Positions 20,814 through 30,913 of a DNA stretch of 64,000 nt are shown piece after piece. The number at the start of each line of letters is the position of its first letter. Within the stretch, counting starts at the first letter, position 1. A model generated the notes under the pieces. It was not told the origin of the DNA and searched no databases. It worked only from the letters and a program-made list of their open reading frames with translations. The position numbers and the translations under genes were made by a program. Where the stretch lies: positions 1 to 64,000 of the forward strand of contig NZ_JAAOZT010000007.1 of assembly GCF_011947285.1 (NCBI RefSeq), given 5' to 3'. This DNA comes from Glaciimonas immobilis (GTDB lineage Bacteria > Pseudomonadota > Gammaproteobacteria > Burkholderiales > Burkholderiaceae_D).

Positions 20814-23627
20814 ATGCAAAAAACCCTGCTGTTAGTTGATGGTTCCAGTTACCTTTATCGGGCTTTTCATGCCTTACCCGACATGCGCAATGCCGACAAC
20901 GAGCCAACTGGCGCGTTATACGGCATTTTAAATATGCTTCGCCGTTTACGACTTGATTACCCCGCAGCTTACATTGCCTGCGTGTTCGATGCAAAAGGGA
21001 AAACGTTTCGTGACGATATGTATGCTGAGTACAAAGCGACACGCGCTTCCATGCCTGAGGACTTAGTTAAACAGATTACGCCAATTCACGCCGCTGTGCG
21101 CGCTATGGGCTGGCCTATTTTAATGGTGGAAGGGGTGGAGGCCGATGATGTCATCGGTACTTTGACCGTTCAGGCCGTCGCCCACGGCATGACCGCGGTG
21201 GTATCCACCGGCGACAAGGATCTCGCCCAGTTGGTGAATCAGCACGTAACGCTGATCAACACCATGAATAATGAAAAGCTGGATCCGCCCGGCGTGGTGG
21301 CCAAATTTGGCGTTCCGCCGGAACGTATCGTGGATTATCTTACCCTCATCGGCGACACCGTTGATAATATTCCCGGGGTTTCCAAGGTGGGTCCGAAGAC
21401 AGCGGTAAAATGGCTGGCGCAATATGACACCGTCGATCAGGTCATTGCCAACGCCGCCAATATCGGTGGAGCGGTCGGTGAAAACTTGCGCAAGGCGGTC
21501 GACTGGCTACCGCAAGCCAAAGCGCTGGTAACGGTTAAAACCGATTGCGACCTAAGCGCACACATGGGCACTTTTCCTGAGTCGCTGATCGTGTTGCCGC
21601 AAGATAACGCAACATTGATTGACCTTTACACACGCTACAATTTTAAAACCTGGCTGCGCGAACTGGGCGGTAGCATGGCGGCATCCGCACCCGCTAAAAA
21701 CAGCGGCACATCGGATCTCTTCGATACATCAACTACTTCCCACACCAACAAAGTTGGCGTTATCGGCTCAGTCGTAACGGCAGTGGAAGATTTCGTGCAG
21801 AGCACCTTATTTCCACAAGCAGTGACCAATTACGAAGCAGTCACGACCGAAGAACAGCTTGATCGCTGGCTGGAGGTTATTGCCAATGCGCACATCACTT
21901 CCGTCGATACCGAGACCACGTCGCTTGATCCGATGAGCGCGCAGTTGGTCGGTATTTCCCTGAGCTGTGAACCTGGTGTGGCGGTGTATATTCCGGTGGC
22001 CCATCGCGTGCAGGATGATGTGCAGCAGTTATCGCGGGCGTTCGTACTGGGCAAAATGCGATCTTGGCTTGAAGATCCCGACAAGTTAAAAATCGGACAG
22101 AACCTAAAGTATGACAGTCATATTTTTGCTAATCAGGGCGTGACTTTGCGCGGCATATTGCACGACACGATGTTGCAGTCCTATGTTTTTGAGTCACACC
22201 GACCGCATGACATGGACAGCATGGCGTTGCGCCATCTAGGGCATCAGACGATCACCTTTCAGGAAGTTTGCGGCAAGGGCGCATCGCAAATTTGTTTCGA
22301 TGAAGTTGAGATAGCGCGGGCCACAGAATATGCGGCAGAAGACGCCGATATTACGCTGCGTTTGCATCACACCATGTGGCCACATATCGAGAGTGATAAA
22401 AAACTGCGCTTTATTTATGAAAAAATCGAAGTCCCGACCGCTGTTGTTTTGCAAAAAATAGAACGCAATGGTGTATTGATTGATGCTGGTTTGCTGAAAA
22501 CGCAATCGAACGAAATTGGTAAGCATCTGCTTGAAATCGAGCAGCAGGCCTACACCCTGGCAGGCCAGCCATTTAATCTTAATTCACCTAAGCAACTGGG
22601 CGAGATTTTCTTCGAAAAACTGCAGCTGCCGATCATTAAAAAGACACCTTCGGGCGCGCCCTCCACCGATGAAGAAGTTTTGCAAAAACTGGCAGAAGAT
22701 TATCCGTTGCCGAAGATTTTGCTGGATTATCGTAGTCTCTCCAAACTGAAGTCGACTTACACCGACAAGTTGCCGAAGATGATTAATGGCAATACCGGCC
22801 GTGTGCATACTAACTATGCGCAGGCGGTGGCGGTCACGGGACGGCTTTCTTCCAACGATCCAAATCTGCAAAATATTCCGATCCGCACCGCAGAGGGCAG
22901 ACGCATTCGGGAAGCGTTTATCGCGCCGGAAAACAGCCTGATTGTGTCAGCCGATTACTCGCAAATTGAGTTACGCATCATGGCCCATATTTCCGGTGAT
23001 GAGAACATGTTGCGCGCGTTTGCCGATGGTATCGATATTCACCGTGCCACCGGCGCTGAAATTTTTGGGGTCCTTGCGCAAGATGTCAGCAATGAGCAGC
23101 GGCGCTATGCCAAAGTCATTAATTTTGGTCTGATCTACGGTATGAGCGCATTTGGTCTGGCTGGCAATCTTGGCATCGAGCGCGCGGCTGCACAGATGTA
23201 TATCGAAAAATATTTCATGCGTTTTTCCGGCGTCAAAATGTTTATGGATAACACGCGCCTGCAAGCTAAGGCGCAGGGATATGTTGAAACGGTCTTTGGT
23301 CGCCGCCTGTGGTTGCCTGAAATTAATTCGCCAAATGGTCCGCGTCGTCAGGGCGCGGAGCGTGCGGCGATCAATGCGCCTATGCAAGGTACCGCTGCAG
23401 ATTTGATTAAATTATCGATGATCGCCGTACAGGGATGGCTAGAAACCGAACAGTTAAAGTCAAAAATGGTCATGCAAGTACACGATGAATTGGTGCTGGA
23501 AGTGCCGCAAGAGGAACTAGCGTTAGTCAGAGTAAAGTTACCTGAGTTAATGGCGAGTGTGGCCACGCTACGCGTGCCGCTGATCGCCGAAGTTGGTGTC
23601 GGTAAAAATTGGGATGAGGCGCATTAA
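20814..23627 (+). CDS. polA: DNA polymerase I
   Basis: PolA removes Okazaki primers and fills repair gaps. The 937-residue protein has an N-terminal 5'-3' flap nuclease (LLLVDGSSYLYRAFHALPD, VEADDVIGTL, STGDKDLAQLV), a 3'-5' proofreading domain that looks active (SVDTETTSLDP with both acidic residues; AAEDADITLRLH), and the polymerase with motif A SADYSQIELRIMAHIS, motif B RRYAKVINFGLIYGMSAFGLA and motif C MQVHDELVLEV. The start is MQKTLLLVDGS, as in related proteins. It directly abuts the divergent LOG gene, so its promoter must lie inside that gene. Confidence 0.98.
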   Translation: MQKTLLLVDGSSYLYRAFHALPDMRNADNEPTGALYGILNMLRRLRLDYPAAYIACVFDAKGKTFRDDMYAEYKATRASMPEDLVKQITPIHAAVRAMGWPILMVEGVEADDVIGTLTVQAVAHGMTAVVSTGDKDLAQLVNQHVTLINTMNNEKLDPPGVVAKFGVPPERIVDYLTLIGDTVDNIPGVSKVGPKTAVKWLAQYDTVDQVIANAANIGGAVGENLRKAVDWLPQAKALVTVKTDCDLSAHMGTFPESLIVLPQDNATLIDLYTRYNFKTWLRELGGSMAASAPAKNSGTSDLFDTSTTSHTNKVGVIGSVVTAVEDFVQSTLFPQAVTNYEAVTTEEQLDRWLEVIANAHITSVDTETTSLDPMSAQLVGISLSCEPGVAVYIPVAHRVQDDVQQLSRAFVLGKMRSWLEDPDKLKIGQNLKYDSHIFANQGVTLRGILHDTMLQSYVFESHRPHDMDSMALRHLGHQTITFQEVCGKGASQICFDEVEIARATEYAAEDADITLRLHHTMWPHIESDKKLRFIYEKIEVPTAVVLQKIERNGVLIDAGLLKTQSNEIGKHLLEIEQQAYTLAGQPFNLNSPKQLGEIFFEKLQLPIIKKTPSGAPSTDEEVLQKLAEDYPLPKILLDYRSLSKLKSTYTDKLPKMINGNTGRVHTNYAQAVAVTGRLSSNDPNLQNIPIRTAEGRRIREAFIAPENSLIVSADYSQIELRIMAHISGDENMLRAFADGIDIHRATGAEIFGVLAQDVSNEQRRYAKVINFGLIYGMSAFGLAGNLGIERAAAQMYIEKYFMRFSGVKMFMDNTRLQAKAQGYVETVFGRRLWLPEINSPNGPRRQGAERAAINAPMQGTAADLIKLSMIAVQGWLETEQLKSKMVMQVHDELVLEVPQEELALVRVKLPELMASVATLRVPLIAEVGVGKNWDEAH

Positions 23628-23830
23628 GTGCTGCAAACTAAGTGCCTCAAACGCACGGACTCGACCTGCGCAAGTGGGGCAAGAGTGCCTGCACGCGTTG
23701 AAGCTATTACGCTGGCTGGATGCGTGATTTGAAAGCGAATCCCAAGCATCCCGTACCCGCATAACTTAGATGGATTTAGTTAAATGTTCGTGAGTGTCAA
23801 TTAACTGTATATCTTTTCAGGAGAAATGAA

Positions 23831-24715
23831 GTGCCGAACTTAAAAAGCGATTTCGATAGCCTGGTAGGAAAATCAAATTTTTCTGAGGATGTTAGCCGTC
23901 GAACCTTTATCAAGGCTGCGCTGGGTACGGGGTTTGCTGCCGCAGCGTTACCGGTCTGCGCACAGACAGTCATTAAGACAGATACCGCCGGTCTTACCGC
24001 CGGAGCTGTCGAAATGCAAATCAATGGCTTGACCGTGCCGGCCTATCGCGCGCAACCAGAAGGTAAAACAAATCTGCCGGTGGTGCTGGTGATCTCCGAA
24101 ATTTTTGGCGTGCATGAACATATCGCCGACATAGCACGGCGTTTTGCCAAGCTCGGCTATCTCGCCATCGCCCCGGATTTATTTATTCGGCAAGGAAATC
24201 CATTGGCCTTCGCGTCGATTGCGGAATTACAAAAAGAAGTAGTTTCCAAGGTTCCGGACGATCAGGTGATCGGTGATCTGGATGCATGCGTGGCATGGGC
24301 CAAAGAAAATGGTGGCAACGTCGATAAAATTGGGATAGTCGGATTTTGTTGGGGAGGTCGGTTTGTCTGGCTTTACAGCGCGCACAATCCAAAAGTCAAA
24401 GCTGGTGCGGCGTGGTACGGTCGGCTGGTGGGCGACAAGAACGCGCTCACTCCAAAACAGCCGATGGATATTGCAGCGACATTAAAAGTCCCTGTGTTAG
24501 GTCTATATGGCGGGAAGGACGAAGGCATCCCACAAGACACCATTGAGCAAATGAAGGCGGCACTCGCCAAAGGCCATAGCAAATCCACCTTTGTGGTGTA
24601 TCAAAATTCCGGTCACGCATTTAATGCCGACTATCGCCCTAGTTACGTTGAGGCAGACGCGAAGGACGGTTGGAAGCGCACCTTGGAGTGGCTCAAAAGT
24701 CATGGCGTGAGTTGA
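23831..24715 (+). CDS. Tat-exported dienelactone hydrolase family protein
   Basis: A 294-residue alpha/beta hydrolase. The N-terminus carries a twin-arginine signal (SRRTFIKAALGTGFAAAALPVCA), so export in folded form is likely. The catalytic triad of the dienelactone hydrolase family is visible: cysteine in GFCWGGR, aspartate in YGGKDEGIP and histidine in SGHAFNAD. The family opens dienelactones in chlorocatechol pathways, but many members have unknown substrates, and no such pathway is nearby. The start is GTG at 23831 with a CAGGAGAAATGAA site. Confidence 0.87.
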   Translation: MPNLKSDFDSLVGKSNFSEDVSRRTFIKAALGTGFAAAALPVCAQTVIKTDTAGLTAGAVEMQINGLTVPAYRAQPEGKTNLPVVLVISEIFGVHEHIADIARRFAKLGYLAIAPDLFIRQGNPLAFASIAELQKEVVSKVPDDQVIGDLDACVAWAKENGGNVDKIGIVGFCWGGRFVWLYSAHNPKVKAGAAWYGRLVGDKNALTPKQPMDIAATLKVPVLGLYGGKDEGIPQDTIEQMKAALAKGHSKSTFVVYQNSGHAFNADYRPSYVEADAKDGWKRTLEWLKSHGVS

Positions 24716-24764
24716 TCAGGCCGATCCATGTAACGCATGGATGTAACCAAATGGTGCAGTAAAG

Positions 24765-24801
24765 TTCCTATAAGCCGCTTCCGTTGAGCGACTTATAGGA
24801 A
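24765..24801. terminator. Long symmetrical hairpin between convergent genes, possible bidirectional terminator
   Basis: TTCCTATAAG (24765-24774) pairs perfectly with CTTATAGGAA (24792-24801). After one mismatch the stem continues as CGCT/AGCG around a seven-base loop. It sits midway between the ends of the hydrolase and sulfurtransferase genes. It lacks a T tract, so it may instead be a transcript-end stabiliser. Confidence 0.5.
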
Positions 24802-24885
24802 TCACGTATTGGAAGACTTTTTCCAGCAATCCACACAGCAATCGCTACAGCGCCGCGCACTTTTGCTGGTCTGAATTGCTAAAAA

Positions 24886-25752
24886 TTATGCTCCCGTCGC
24901 CACCGGCCGACCCGCATCCGCGCACCATTCGCTCCATGACCCCGGATACAGCGCTGCGCCATGCAGACCGGCAATTTCTAATGCCAACAGATTGTGGCAG
25001 GCGGTCACGCCGGAACCGCATTGCATCACAGCCGTTTGCGATGCGCTGATGATGTTACTGAATTCTTCATGCAGTTGGTGGCCGGGTTTGAAACGTCCAT
25101 CGGCTTGCAGATTGTCTTTGAAAAACCGATTTTTTGCGCCTGGAATGTGTCCGCCGACCGGATCGATAGTCTCATTTTCACCACGAAACCGGTCAGGTGC
25201 GCGGGCATCTACCAGTGTGCGTTGAGGATTGGTGAGATTTTTCAAAACGTCATCGGCATCAACGCTCGCCACCAAGGTCGGTTTGGCGCAGATATTGCCT
25301 TCTGCGCTTGTCGGCGCTTCAGTGGAAAGTGTTTGACCAAGCGCCTCCCAGGCCGCTAATCCGCCATCCAGTACGGCAATCGATGCATGCCCGATAGAAC
25401 GCAGCAACCACCACAGTCGGGCGGCGTACATGCCGCCGTGCGCATCATAAGCAACGACTTGGGTGTCGTCATTAATGCCTAAGTGGCGCAAAGTTGCAAT
25501 AAGCGCGTCCTGCTCTGGCAGCGGATGGCGTCCCTTGAACCCGCCAGCGGCAGCTTGCTTCGTCCCTGATAAATCGTGATCGAGATGCGCAAAGCGCGCG
25601 CCCGGAATATGTCCGGCGTCGTACGCTGCGCGGCCGGCCTCGGGTGCGCTCAGATCGTGGCGGCAATCAATGATGACCCAATTCTCCAACTGTGCATTAG
25701 GTAAAAGATTGGCCGCTGAAATCAGCGTGGTGTAAGGATGTTTATTGGGCAT
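24886..25752 (-). CDS. sseA: 3-mercaptopyruvate sulfurtransferase (two-domain rhodanese)
   Basis: Transfers sulfane sulfur from 3-mercaptopyruvate to thiols or cyanide. The 288-residue protein has two rhodanese domains. The inactive N-terminal one contains VIIDCRHDL, AYDAGHIPGARFAHLDHDLSG and YDAHGGMYAARLWWLL. The catalytic one contains LVDARAPDRFRG, GHIPGAKNRFF and the active-site loop CGSGVTACHN; CG(S/T)GVT favours mercaptopyruvate over thiosulfate. An AGGAGATAG site precedes the ATG. Confidence 0.9.
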   Translation of the reverse strand: MPNKHPYTTLISAANLLPNAQLENWVIIDCRHDLSAPEAGRAAYDAGHIPGARFAHLDHDLSGTKQAAAGGFKGRHPLPEQDALIATLRHLGINDDTQVVAYDAHGGMYAARLWWLLRSIGHASIAVLDGGLAAWEALGQTLSTEAPTSAEGNICAKPTLVASVDADDVLKNLTNPQRTLVDARAPDRFRGENETIDPVGGHIPGAKNRFFKDNLQADGRFKPGHQLHEEFSNIISASQTAVMQCGSGVTACHNLLALEIAGLHGAALYPGSWSEWCADAGRPVATGA

Positions 25753-26225
25753 AGCTATCTCCTATGGTTCTGGTGTAGTGCGGCAATTGTATTGTACCTT
25801 CTTGGGTTTTAATCCTGTATTCCGTGTTGCCATCTAAGGTCAACCAACGCCTAGACGTGATGCGCTTGACCGTCAGTCTGACCGCCGAGACGTAATTTGG
25901 AGTGGAATATTGCCATTGCTATATTTCTGGAGATGTAACGCTCGACCCGACGAAAGGGAGTTTTAACCTTAAAAGGATGTGGAAACGTATAGCGAAGGTA
26001 AGGGCGGATCGCCACGTTGTGGCTACCGATGTGACCGGTCGCGGGCATGGTGCGACGGGACGGCGGGAGAGATCGAGTTTGAATCAGAAAGCGGGCATAT
26101 AAGCACGTTTTGCAACAGAAAAATGAGACGTCCACTGAACGCTTCATTTTATCGGGCGTCAAGTGGATGTCGATGTGCTGTCAGGCCGTCAGTGACCAGT
26201 GAGCCAGTGAGCCAGTGAGTTAGGG
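25753..26225. other. Intergenic region without a supported gene
   Basis: About 470 bases between two minus-strand genes. Open frames on both strands here overlap one another and resemble nothing known. The one distinct feature is a run of three 8-bp units CCAGTGAG (26196-26219) next to the stop of the Rieske gene. Confidence 0.45.
26196..26219. repeat. 8-bp tandem repeat, three units
   Basis: CCAGTGAG is repeated at 26196-26203, 26204-26211 and 26212-26219, with a partial unit before it. It is a short microsatellite at the 3' end of the Rieske oxygenase gene. Confidence 0.85.
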
Positions 26226-27344
26226 CTACGGAAATGCAGTTTCCGGTAGTGTGATTTGATTACGATACCACTCATGAAAATGCTGCATGCCATCCTCCAT
26301 CGGCGATTGATACGGACCGACTTCACTCGTCCCGCGCGCCATCAGAATTGCCCTGCCGGCGTCCATGCGCAGCGCAATTTCATCATCTTCTACACAGGTT
26401 TCCATGTAGGCGGCGCGTTCGGCTTCTACCATCTCGCGCTCAAATAAGGCAACTTCTTCCGGGTAGTAAAACTCTACAACATTTGTGGTCTTTTGCGGAC
26501 CGCTAGGCCATAACGTCGATACAACCAATACGTGGGGGTACCACTCCACCATAATGTTGGGATAAATTGTCAGCCAGATTGCACCGAATTTCGGTGGCTC
26601 GCCGTTGCCAAATTTGAGCACCTGCTCTTGCCATTTTTTATAAGCGGCCGATCCTGACTTGGCCAGGCCATAATTAACGCCAACCGTCTGGACGCTGTAA
26701 TCCTTGCTGAACTCCCAGTTAAGATCGTCGCAGCTGACAAAGCTGCCTAATCCCGGGTGGAACGGTTCAACGTGATAATCCTCCAGATAAACCTCGATAA
26801 AGGTTTTCCAGTTGTAATTACACTCGTGGACTTCCACGTGATCAAATAAATACCCACTAAAATCAAGGTCTTCAGACACGCCAAGCTGATTGAGCTTCTC
26901 GCTGACGTTGTAGCCATTTTTTTCAAACAGCAGTCCGTTCCAGCTTTGCAATGGTGTTTGTGCCAGGTTCATGCACGGTGTTTCGCTAAAATGCGGCGCA
27001 CCGATCAACTCACCCTGTAGATCATAAGTCCAGCGATGGAGCGGACAGACGATATTGCGCGCATTGCCGCGACCGTCCAGCATTTTGGCCTGACGGTGTC
27101 GACAGACGTTGGAAAGCAACGTGATCCCCTGAGGATTACGCACTAACATGCGGCCTTCGTTTTCTGACGCTAACGTGGCAAAATCACCAACATTTGGCAC
27201 CGATAATTCATGGCCGACATAGCGAGGGCCATTTTGAAATAGCTGCTGAATTTCACGTTTTAACAGTGTTTCGTCAAAATAGACGTTGACTGGAAGTTGC
27301 GCCTCAGACCGCGCCAGCTTGGCAACAATAGCCAGATCGGACAT
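26226..27344 (-). CDS. Rieske non-heme iron oxygenase, alpha-subunit type
   Basis: The 372-residue protein has an N-terminal Rieske 2Fe-2S domain with CRHRQAKM and CPLHRWTYD (CxH...Cx2H), then a catalytic domain with the mononuclear iron motif EDYHVEPFHPG. Members hydroxylate or demethylate aromatic or quaternary amine substrates using a separate reductase; no reductase or ferredoxin gene is nearby, and the substrate is unknown. The ATG at 27344 is chosen because GGAGG lies just upstream; a start at 27371 adds nine residues. A candidate operator palindrome lies about 84 bases upstream. Confidence 0.87.
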   Translation of the reverse strand: MSDLAIVAKLARSEAQLPVNVYFDETLLKREIQQLFQNGPRYVGHELSVPNVGDFATLASENEGRMLVRNPQGITLLSNVCRHRQAKMLDGRGNARNIVCPLHRWTYDLQGELIGAPHFSETPCMNLAQTPLQSWNGLLFEKNGYNVSEKLNQLGVSEDLDFSGYLFDHVEVHECNYNWKTFIEVYLEDYHVEPFHPGLGSFVSCDDLNWEFSKDYSVQTVGVNYGLAKSGSAAYKKWQEQVLKFGNGEPPKFGAIWLTIYPNIMVEWYPHVLVVSTLWPSGPQKTTNVVEFYYPEEVALFEREMVEAERAAYMETCVEDDEIALRMDAGRAILMARGTSEVGPYQSPMEDGMQHFHEWYRNQITLPETAFP

Positions 27345-27427
27345 TCCGCCCTCCAAATTAATCTGCACCAACCAAAAGAAAAAGATTCCTGAAATACCGG
27401 TTCAAAACCTGTGAACACAGAAATTTT

Positions 27428-27450
27428 TGACATAACCCACTATTATGTCA
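27428..27450. promoter_or_regulatory. Operator-like inverted repeat upstream of the Rieske gene
   Basis: TGACATAA (27428-27435) and TTATGTCA (27443-27450) are perfect inverted arms separated by seven bases. The size and spacing are those of a dimeric transcription factor site. It lies between divergent genes, nearer the Rieske gene. No regulator gene is adjacent. Confidence 0.4.
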
Positions 27451-27542
27451 TAGTTACTCATGCCGTTTTTTGTTTTCCCAAAGGATTAGAGATAAATCGT
27501 CAGAAATTCAACGGGTTACACACGTTTGCTCTAAAATAGTGT

Positions 27543-27570
27543 CCGACACAATTAAGTAATTGCCTATAAT
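27543..27570 (+). promoter_or_regulatory. Candidate promoter of xseB-ispA-dxs with an internal palindrome
   Basis: CCGACA (27543-27548) and TATAAT (27565-27570) are 16 bases apart. The spacer contains the perfect palindrome CAATTAAGTAATTG (27549-27562), and GTGTCCGACAC (27539-27549) overlaps the -35. The predicted message would have a leader of about 185 bases before xseB. Confidence 0.4.
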
Positions 27571-27761
27571 TTTGGCTTTATTCTCTGCTTACCCCCGCAT
27601 CAGGCGTTACCATGCGTTACATGAGATTTTTAGCTGGTTATATTCATTAGAATATCCTGCGCGCGATAAAAACGTAATGCGCACCGAATAAGTATTTGAT
27701 CATTGCGGTAAAAAACGCGGGATCATCGGGCAAACACACTTTTGAACAGGTTTTAATTATT

Positions 27762-28022
27762 ATGGCAAAGAACGCACTTTCTGCCAATCATCCTGCCTCC
27801 TTTGAACAGGCGATGGCTGAATTAGAGCAGCTCGTCGCTCAAATGGAAGCCGGCGAATTACCGTTGGAAGCGTCGGTGGCGGCTTATAGGCGTGGCTCAG
27901 AACTGGTGAAGTTCTGCGCAGTACAACTCGACAAAGTCGACAGCCAGGTCAAGGTCCTTGAGGGTGATATGCTAAAGCCTTTTGCAGTGGTACAAGACCA
28001 AACTGACGGAAACGACGAATGA
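27762..28022 (+). CDS. xseB: Exodeoxyribonuclease VII small subunit
   Basis: XseB is the small helical subunit that joins XseA in exonuclease VII, which degrades single-stranded DNA. The 86-residue protein shows SFEQAMAELEQLVAQMEAGELPLEASVAAYRRGSELVKFC, the family core. The ATG at 27762 matches the usual length; the frame to 27696 would add 22 unlikely residues. Its stop overlaps the ispA start (ATGA). xseA is not in the window. Linkage with ispA and dxs is widely conserved in proteobacteria. Confidence 0.95.
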   Translation: MAKNALSANHPASFEQAMAELEQLVAQMEAGELPLEASVAAYRRGSELVKFCAVQLDKVDSQVKVLEGDMLKPFAVVQDQTDGNDE

Positions 28023-28975
28023 CGGCAGATGACCAAACGCACAACGCAATCGAATTAACTGACGGGCAGGAAGGCGCAGCGTTGCACAATGATTTTTCTG
28101 ACTGGATGCGGCACGTGCAGGCGATCACAGAAGCCGCACTAATCGCATTCTTGCCAGCGGCGACCGCGTCGCCAGTGCGCTTGCATCAGGCCATGCGTTA
28201 CGCAGCGTTGGGTGGCGGCAAACGGATACGGCCTTTGTTAGCGTTTGCTGCCGGGGAATTATTCGACGCGCCCGATGCCATGGTCCAGCGAGCAGCAGTG
28301 GCAGTAGAACTAATTCATGCGTATTCGCTGGTGCATGACGATATGCCCTGCATGGATGACGATGCAATGCGCCGCGGTAAGCCCACTGTGCATGTGCAGT
28401 TTGATGACGCCACCGCTTTGCTAGTTGGCGATGCGCTGCAATCGCAGGCATTTACTGTGTTGGCTGCAATTGTAGAAAGCGTGGACCCGACACGTCAGAT
28501 CGCGATGCTGCGCTTGTTGGCGGACGCAGCCGGTTCAGCAGGAATGTGCGGTGGTCAGGCAATCGATCTGGACAGCGTGGGCGTGCATTTATCCCTTGAT
28601 GCACTGGAATTGATGCATCGCTTGAAAACTGGCGCTTTGTTGCGGGCCTCTGTCTTGCTAGGCGCGACTAGCGGCAAGACTTTATCGCGCCCGGAAACGC
28701 AGGCGCTGGAGGCCTATTGTACCGCGATAGGACTGGCGTTTCAGGTTGTGGATGACATCCTTGATGCAACTGCGGACTCGGCAACGTTAGGAAAAACAGC
28801 AGGCAAAGACGCGGCGAATAACAAACCAACTTACGTATCGATTCTGGGATTAACCGAATCGGAGAAGTTGGCCGACAAATTGCGCAACGATGCTCATGCA
28901 GCGGTCGCGCCGTTTGGCGATAAGGCGCGTCGCTTGCGTGAATTAGCAGATTTGATTGTGCAGCGGAAAGCTTAG
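28019..28975 (+). CDS. ispA: Farnesyl diphosphate synthase
   Basis: IspA condenses IPP with DMAPP and GPP to give farnesyl diphosphate, feeding quinone side chains (ubiA lies in this window) and undecaprenyl carriers. The 318-residue protein has the first aspartate-rich motif [22 protein letters not shown] and the second [10 protein letters not shown]. It is about 20 residues longer at the N-terminus than E. coli IspA. The ATG overlaps the xseB stop by four bases; dxs starts five bases after its stop. Confidence 0.95.
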   Translation: MTADDQTHNAIELTDGQEGAALHNDFSDWMRHVQAITEAALIAFLPAATASPVRLHQAMRYAALGGGKRIRPLLAFAAGELFDAPDAMVQRAAVAVELIHAYSLVHDDMPCMDDDAMRRGKPTVHVQFDDATALLVGDALQSQAFTVLAAIVESVDPTRQIAMLRLLADAAGSAGMCGGQAIDLDSVGVHLSLDALELMHRLKTGALLRASVLLGATSGKTLSRPETQALEAYCTAIGLAFQVVDDILDATADSATLGKTAGKDAANNKPTYVSILGLTESEKLADKLRNDAHAAVAPFGDKARRLRELADLIVQRKA

Positions 28976-28980
28976 GTCTC

Positions 28981-30849
28981 ATGAATTTACTTAAAATTAT
29001 TAACAGCCCGGCTGATTTACGCCTGCTCACGCGCGCGCAGCTCAGACCTCTGGCGGATGAACTACGCGAATTTGTTATCGATTCCGTGTCCCAGACCGGC
29101 GGCCATTTATCGTCGAACCTGGGCACAGTTGAGCTGACCATCGCGCTGCATTACGTTTTTAATACTCCTGAAGATCGCGTCGTCTGGGATGTTGGTCATC
29201 AAACTTACCCACATAAAATATTAACCGGTCGGCGCGACCAGATGAAAACCTTGCGACAGTTTGAGGGAATTTCCGGGTTTCCACGGCGCGATGAAAGTCA
29301 ATACGATACCTTTGGCACGGCGCACTCATCGACATCAATCTCAGCTGCGCTAGGGATGGCCTTGGCCGCCAAAACAAAAGGTGAAAATCGTCATGCGGTC
29401 GCCGTGATCGGCGATGGTGCGATGACCGCCGGGATGGTGTTCGAAGCCATGAACAATGCGGGTGTGTATGACGATATCAACCTGCTGGTTATTTTAAATG
29501 ACAACGATATGTCGATCTCGCCACCGGTTGGCGCGCTTAATCGTTATCTGGCGCGATTGATGTCCGGTCAGTTTTATGCTAAGGCCAAGAATGTCGGCAA
29601 ATCAATGTTGCCCGGCCCTGTTCTACAATTAGCAAAGCGCTTTGAAGAGCACGCCAAAGGCATGATCGTGCCCGCGACTATGTTTGAGGAATTAGGTTTC
29701 AATTACATCGGTCCGATTGATGGGCATGATCTGGAGTCATTGATTCCTACGCTGCAAAACCTGAAGCACCTGAAAGGCCCGCAATTTTTGCACGTGGTCA
29801 CCAAAAAAGGACAGGGTTATAAATTAGCAGAAGCAGATCCCGTGCTGTATCACGGCCCAGGAAAATTCAATCCAGCCGAAGGTATCAAACCAGCGACCTC
29901 AAGCAAGATGACGTACACCCAGGTATTTAGCGACTGGCTCTGCGACATGGCGGCGCAGGACGACAAACTCATTGGCATCACACCAGCGATGGCAGGCGGA
30001 TCTGGATTAGTCGAGTTCGAGCAACGGTTTCCTGCGCGCTACTACGATGTGGGAATTGCCGAGCAACATGCCGTAACGTTTGCTGCCGGGCTGGCTTGCG
30101 AGGGCATGAAACCGGTCGTGGCGATTTACTCGACCTTCTTGCAGCGTGGCTATGATCAGTTAATCCATGATGTTGCATTGCAAAATCTGGACGTCACCTT
30201 TGCGCTTGATCGTGCCGGATTGGTCGGTGCAGATGGCGCGACCCACGCCGGTAATTACGACATCGCTTATTTGCGTTGCATTCCCAACATGGTGGTGATG
30301 GCCGCCTCGGACGAGAACGAATGCCGTCAGATGTTATCGACGGCCTACCACTATAAAGGCCCGGCTGCGGTACGTTATCCCCGTGGTAGCGGGGTGGGTG
30401 CGGTGATGGACAAAGCACTGGTAGGCTTACCGTTTGGCAAAGGGGAAATTCGTCGTCACGGTAAAGGTATTGCGATTTTGGCCTTTGGCACGATGGTGGC
30501 ACCCAGTCTGGGCGCTGGAGAAGTGTTAAACGCGACCGTCGCCAATATGCGCTTTATCAAGCCGTTAGACGTTGCGCTGTTGCTGGAGCTGGCGAACTCG
30601 CACGATGCCATTGTGACCGTGGAAGAAGGCGCGATCATGGGTGGCGCGGGTAGCGCGGTAGCAGAGGCGCTGGCCGCAGCCGGATGCGTCAAGCCGTTGT
30701 TAAATTTGGGTTTGCCGGATCGCTTCATCGACCATGGTGATGCTACCCAGCTGCTGGCTATGTGTGGATTAAATGCGGACGGGATTGCTGCAAGTATTCG
30801 GCAGCGGTTCGGAAAAGAGGTTTTGCATTTGATGGTTGCGCAAAGTTAA
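28981..30849 (+). CDS. dxs: 1-deoxy-D-xylulose-5-phosphate synthase
   Basis: DXS makes deoxyxylulose phosphate from pyruvate and glyceraldehyde phosphate, the first step of the MEP isoprenoid route and also the precursor for thiazole (ThiG) and pyridoxal. It needs TPP itself. The 622-residue protein shows [21 protein letters not shown], the TPP-binding [21 protein letters not shown], and [17 protein letters not shown] with the catalytic glutamate. It closes the xseB-ispA-dxs operon. Confidence 0.97.
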   Translation: MNLLKIINSPADLRLLTRAQLRPLADELREFVIDSVSQTGGHLSSNLGTVELTIALHYVFNTPEDRVVWDVGHQTYPHKILTGRRDQMKTLRQFEGISGFPRRDESQYDTFGTAHSSTSISAALGMALAAKTKGENRHAVAVIGDGAMTAGMVFEAMNNAGVYDDINLLVILNDNDMSISPPVGALNRYLARLMSGQFYAKAKNVGKSMLPGPVLQLAKRFEEHAKGMIVPATMFEELGFNYIGPIDGHDLESLIPTLQNLKHLKGPQFLHVVTKKGQGYKLAEADPVLYHGPGKFNPAEGIKPATSSKMTYTQVFSDWLCDMAAQDDKLIGITPAMAGGSGLVEFEQRFPARYYDVGIAEQHAVTFAAGLACEGMKPVVAIYSTFLQRGYDQLIHDVALQNLDVTFALDRAGLVGADGATHAGNYDIAYLRCIPNMVVMAASDENECRQMLSTAYHYKGPAAVRYPRGSGVGAVMDKALVGLPFGKGEIRRHGKGIAILAFGTMVAPSLGAGEVLNATVANMRFIKPLDVALLLELANSHDAIVTVEEGAIMGGAGSAVAEALAAAGCVKPLLNLGLPDRFIDHGDATQLLAMCGLNADGIAASIRQRFGKEVLHLMVAQS

Positions 30850-30913
30850 ATGGCGCTCAGTGGATCTTTTTACGCTGGCGCTTGTTAATTAAGGTTGTTT
30901 GCTTTTCGTTGAT

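Noticed and set aside
25851-26218. Overlapping open frames on both strands after the sulfurtransferase gene
   Set aside because: They overlap one another, look compositionally random and have no plausible start signals.
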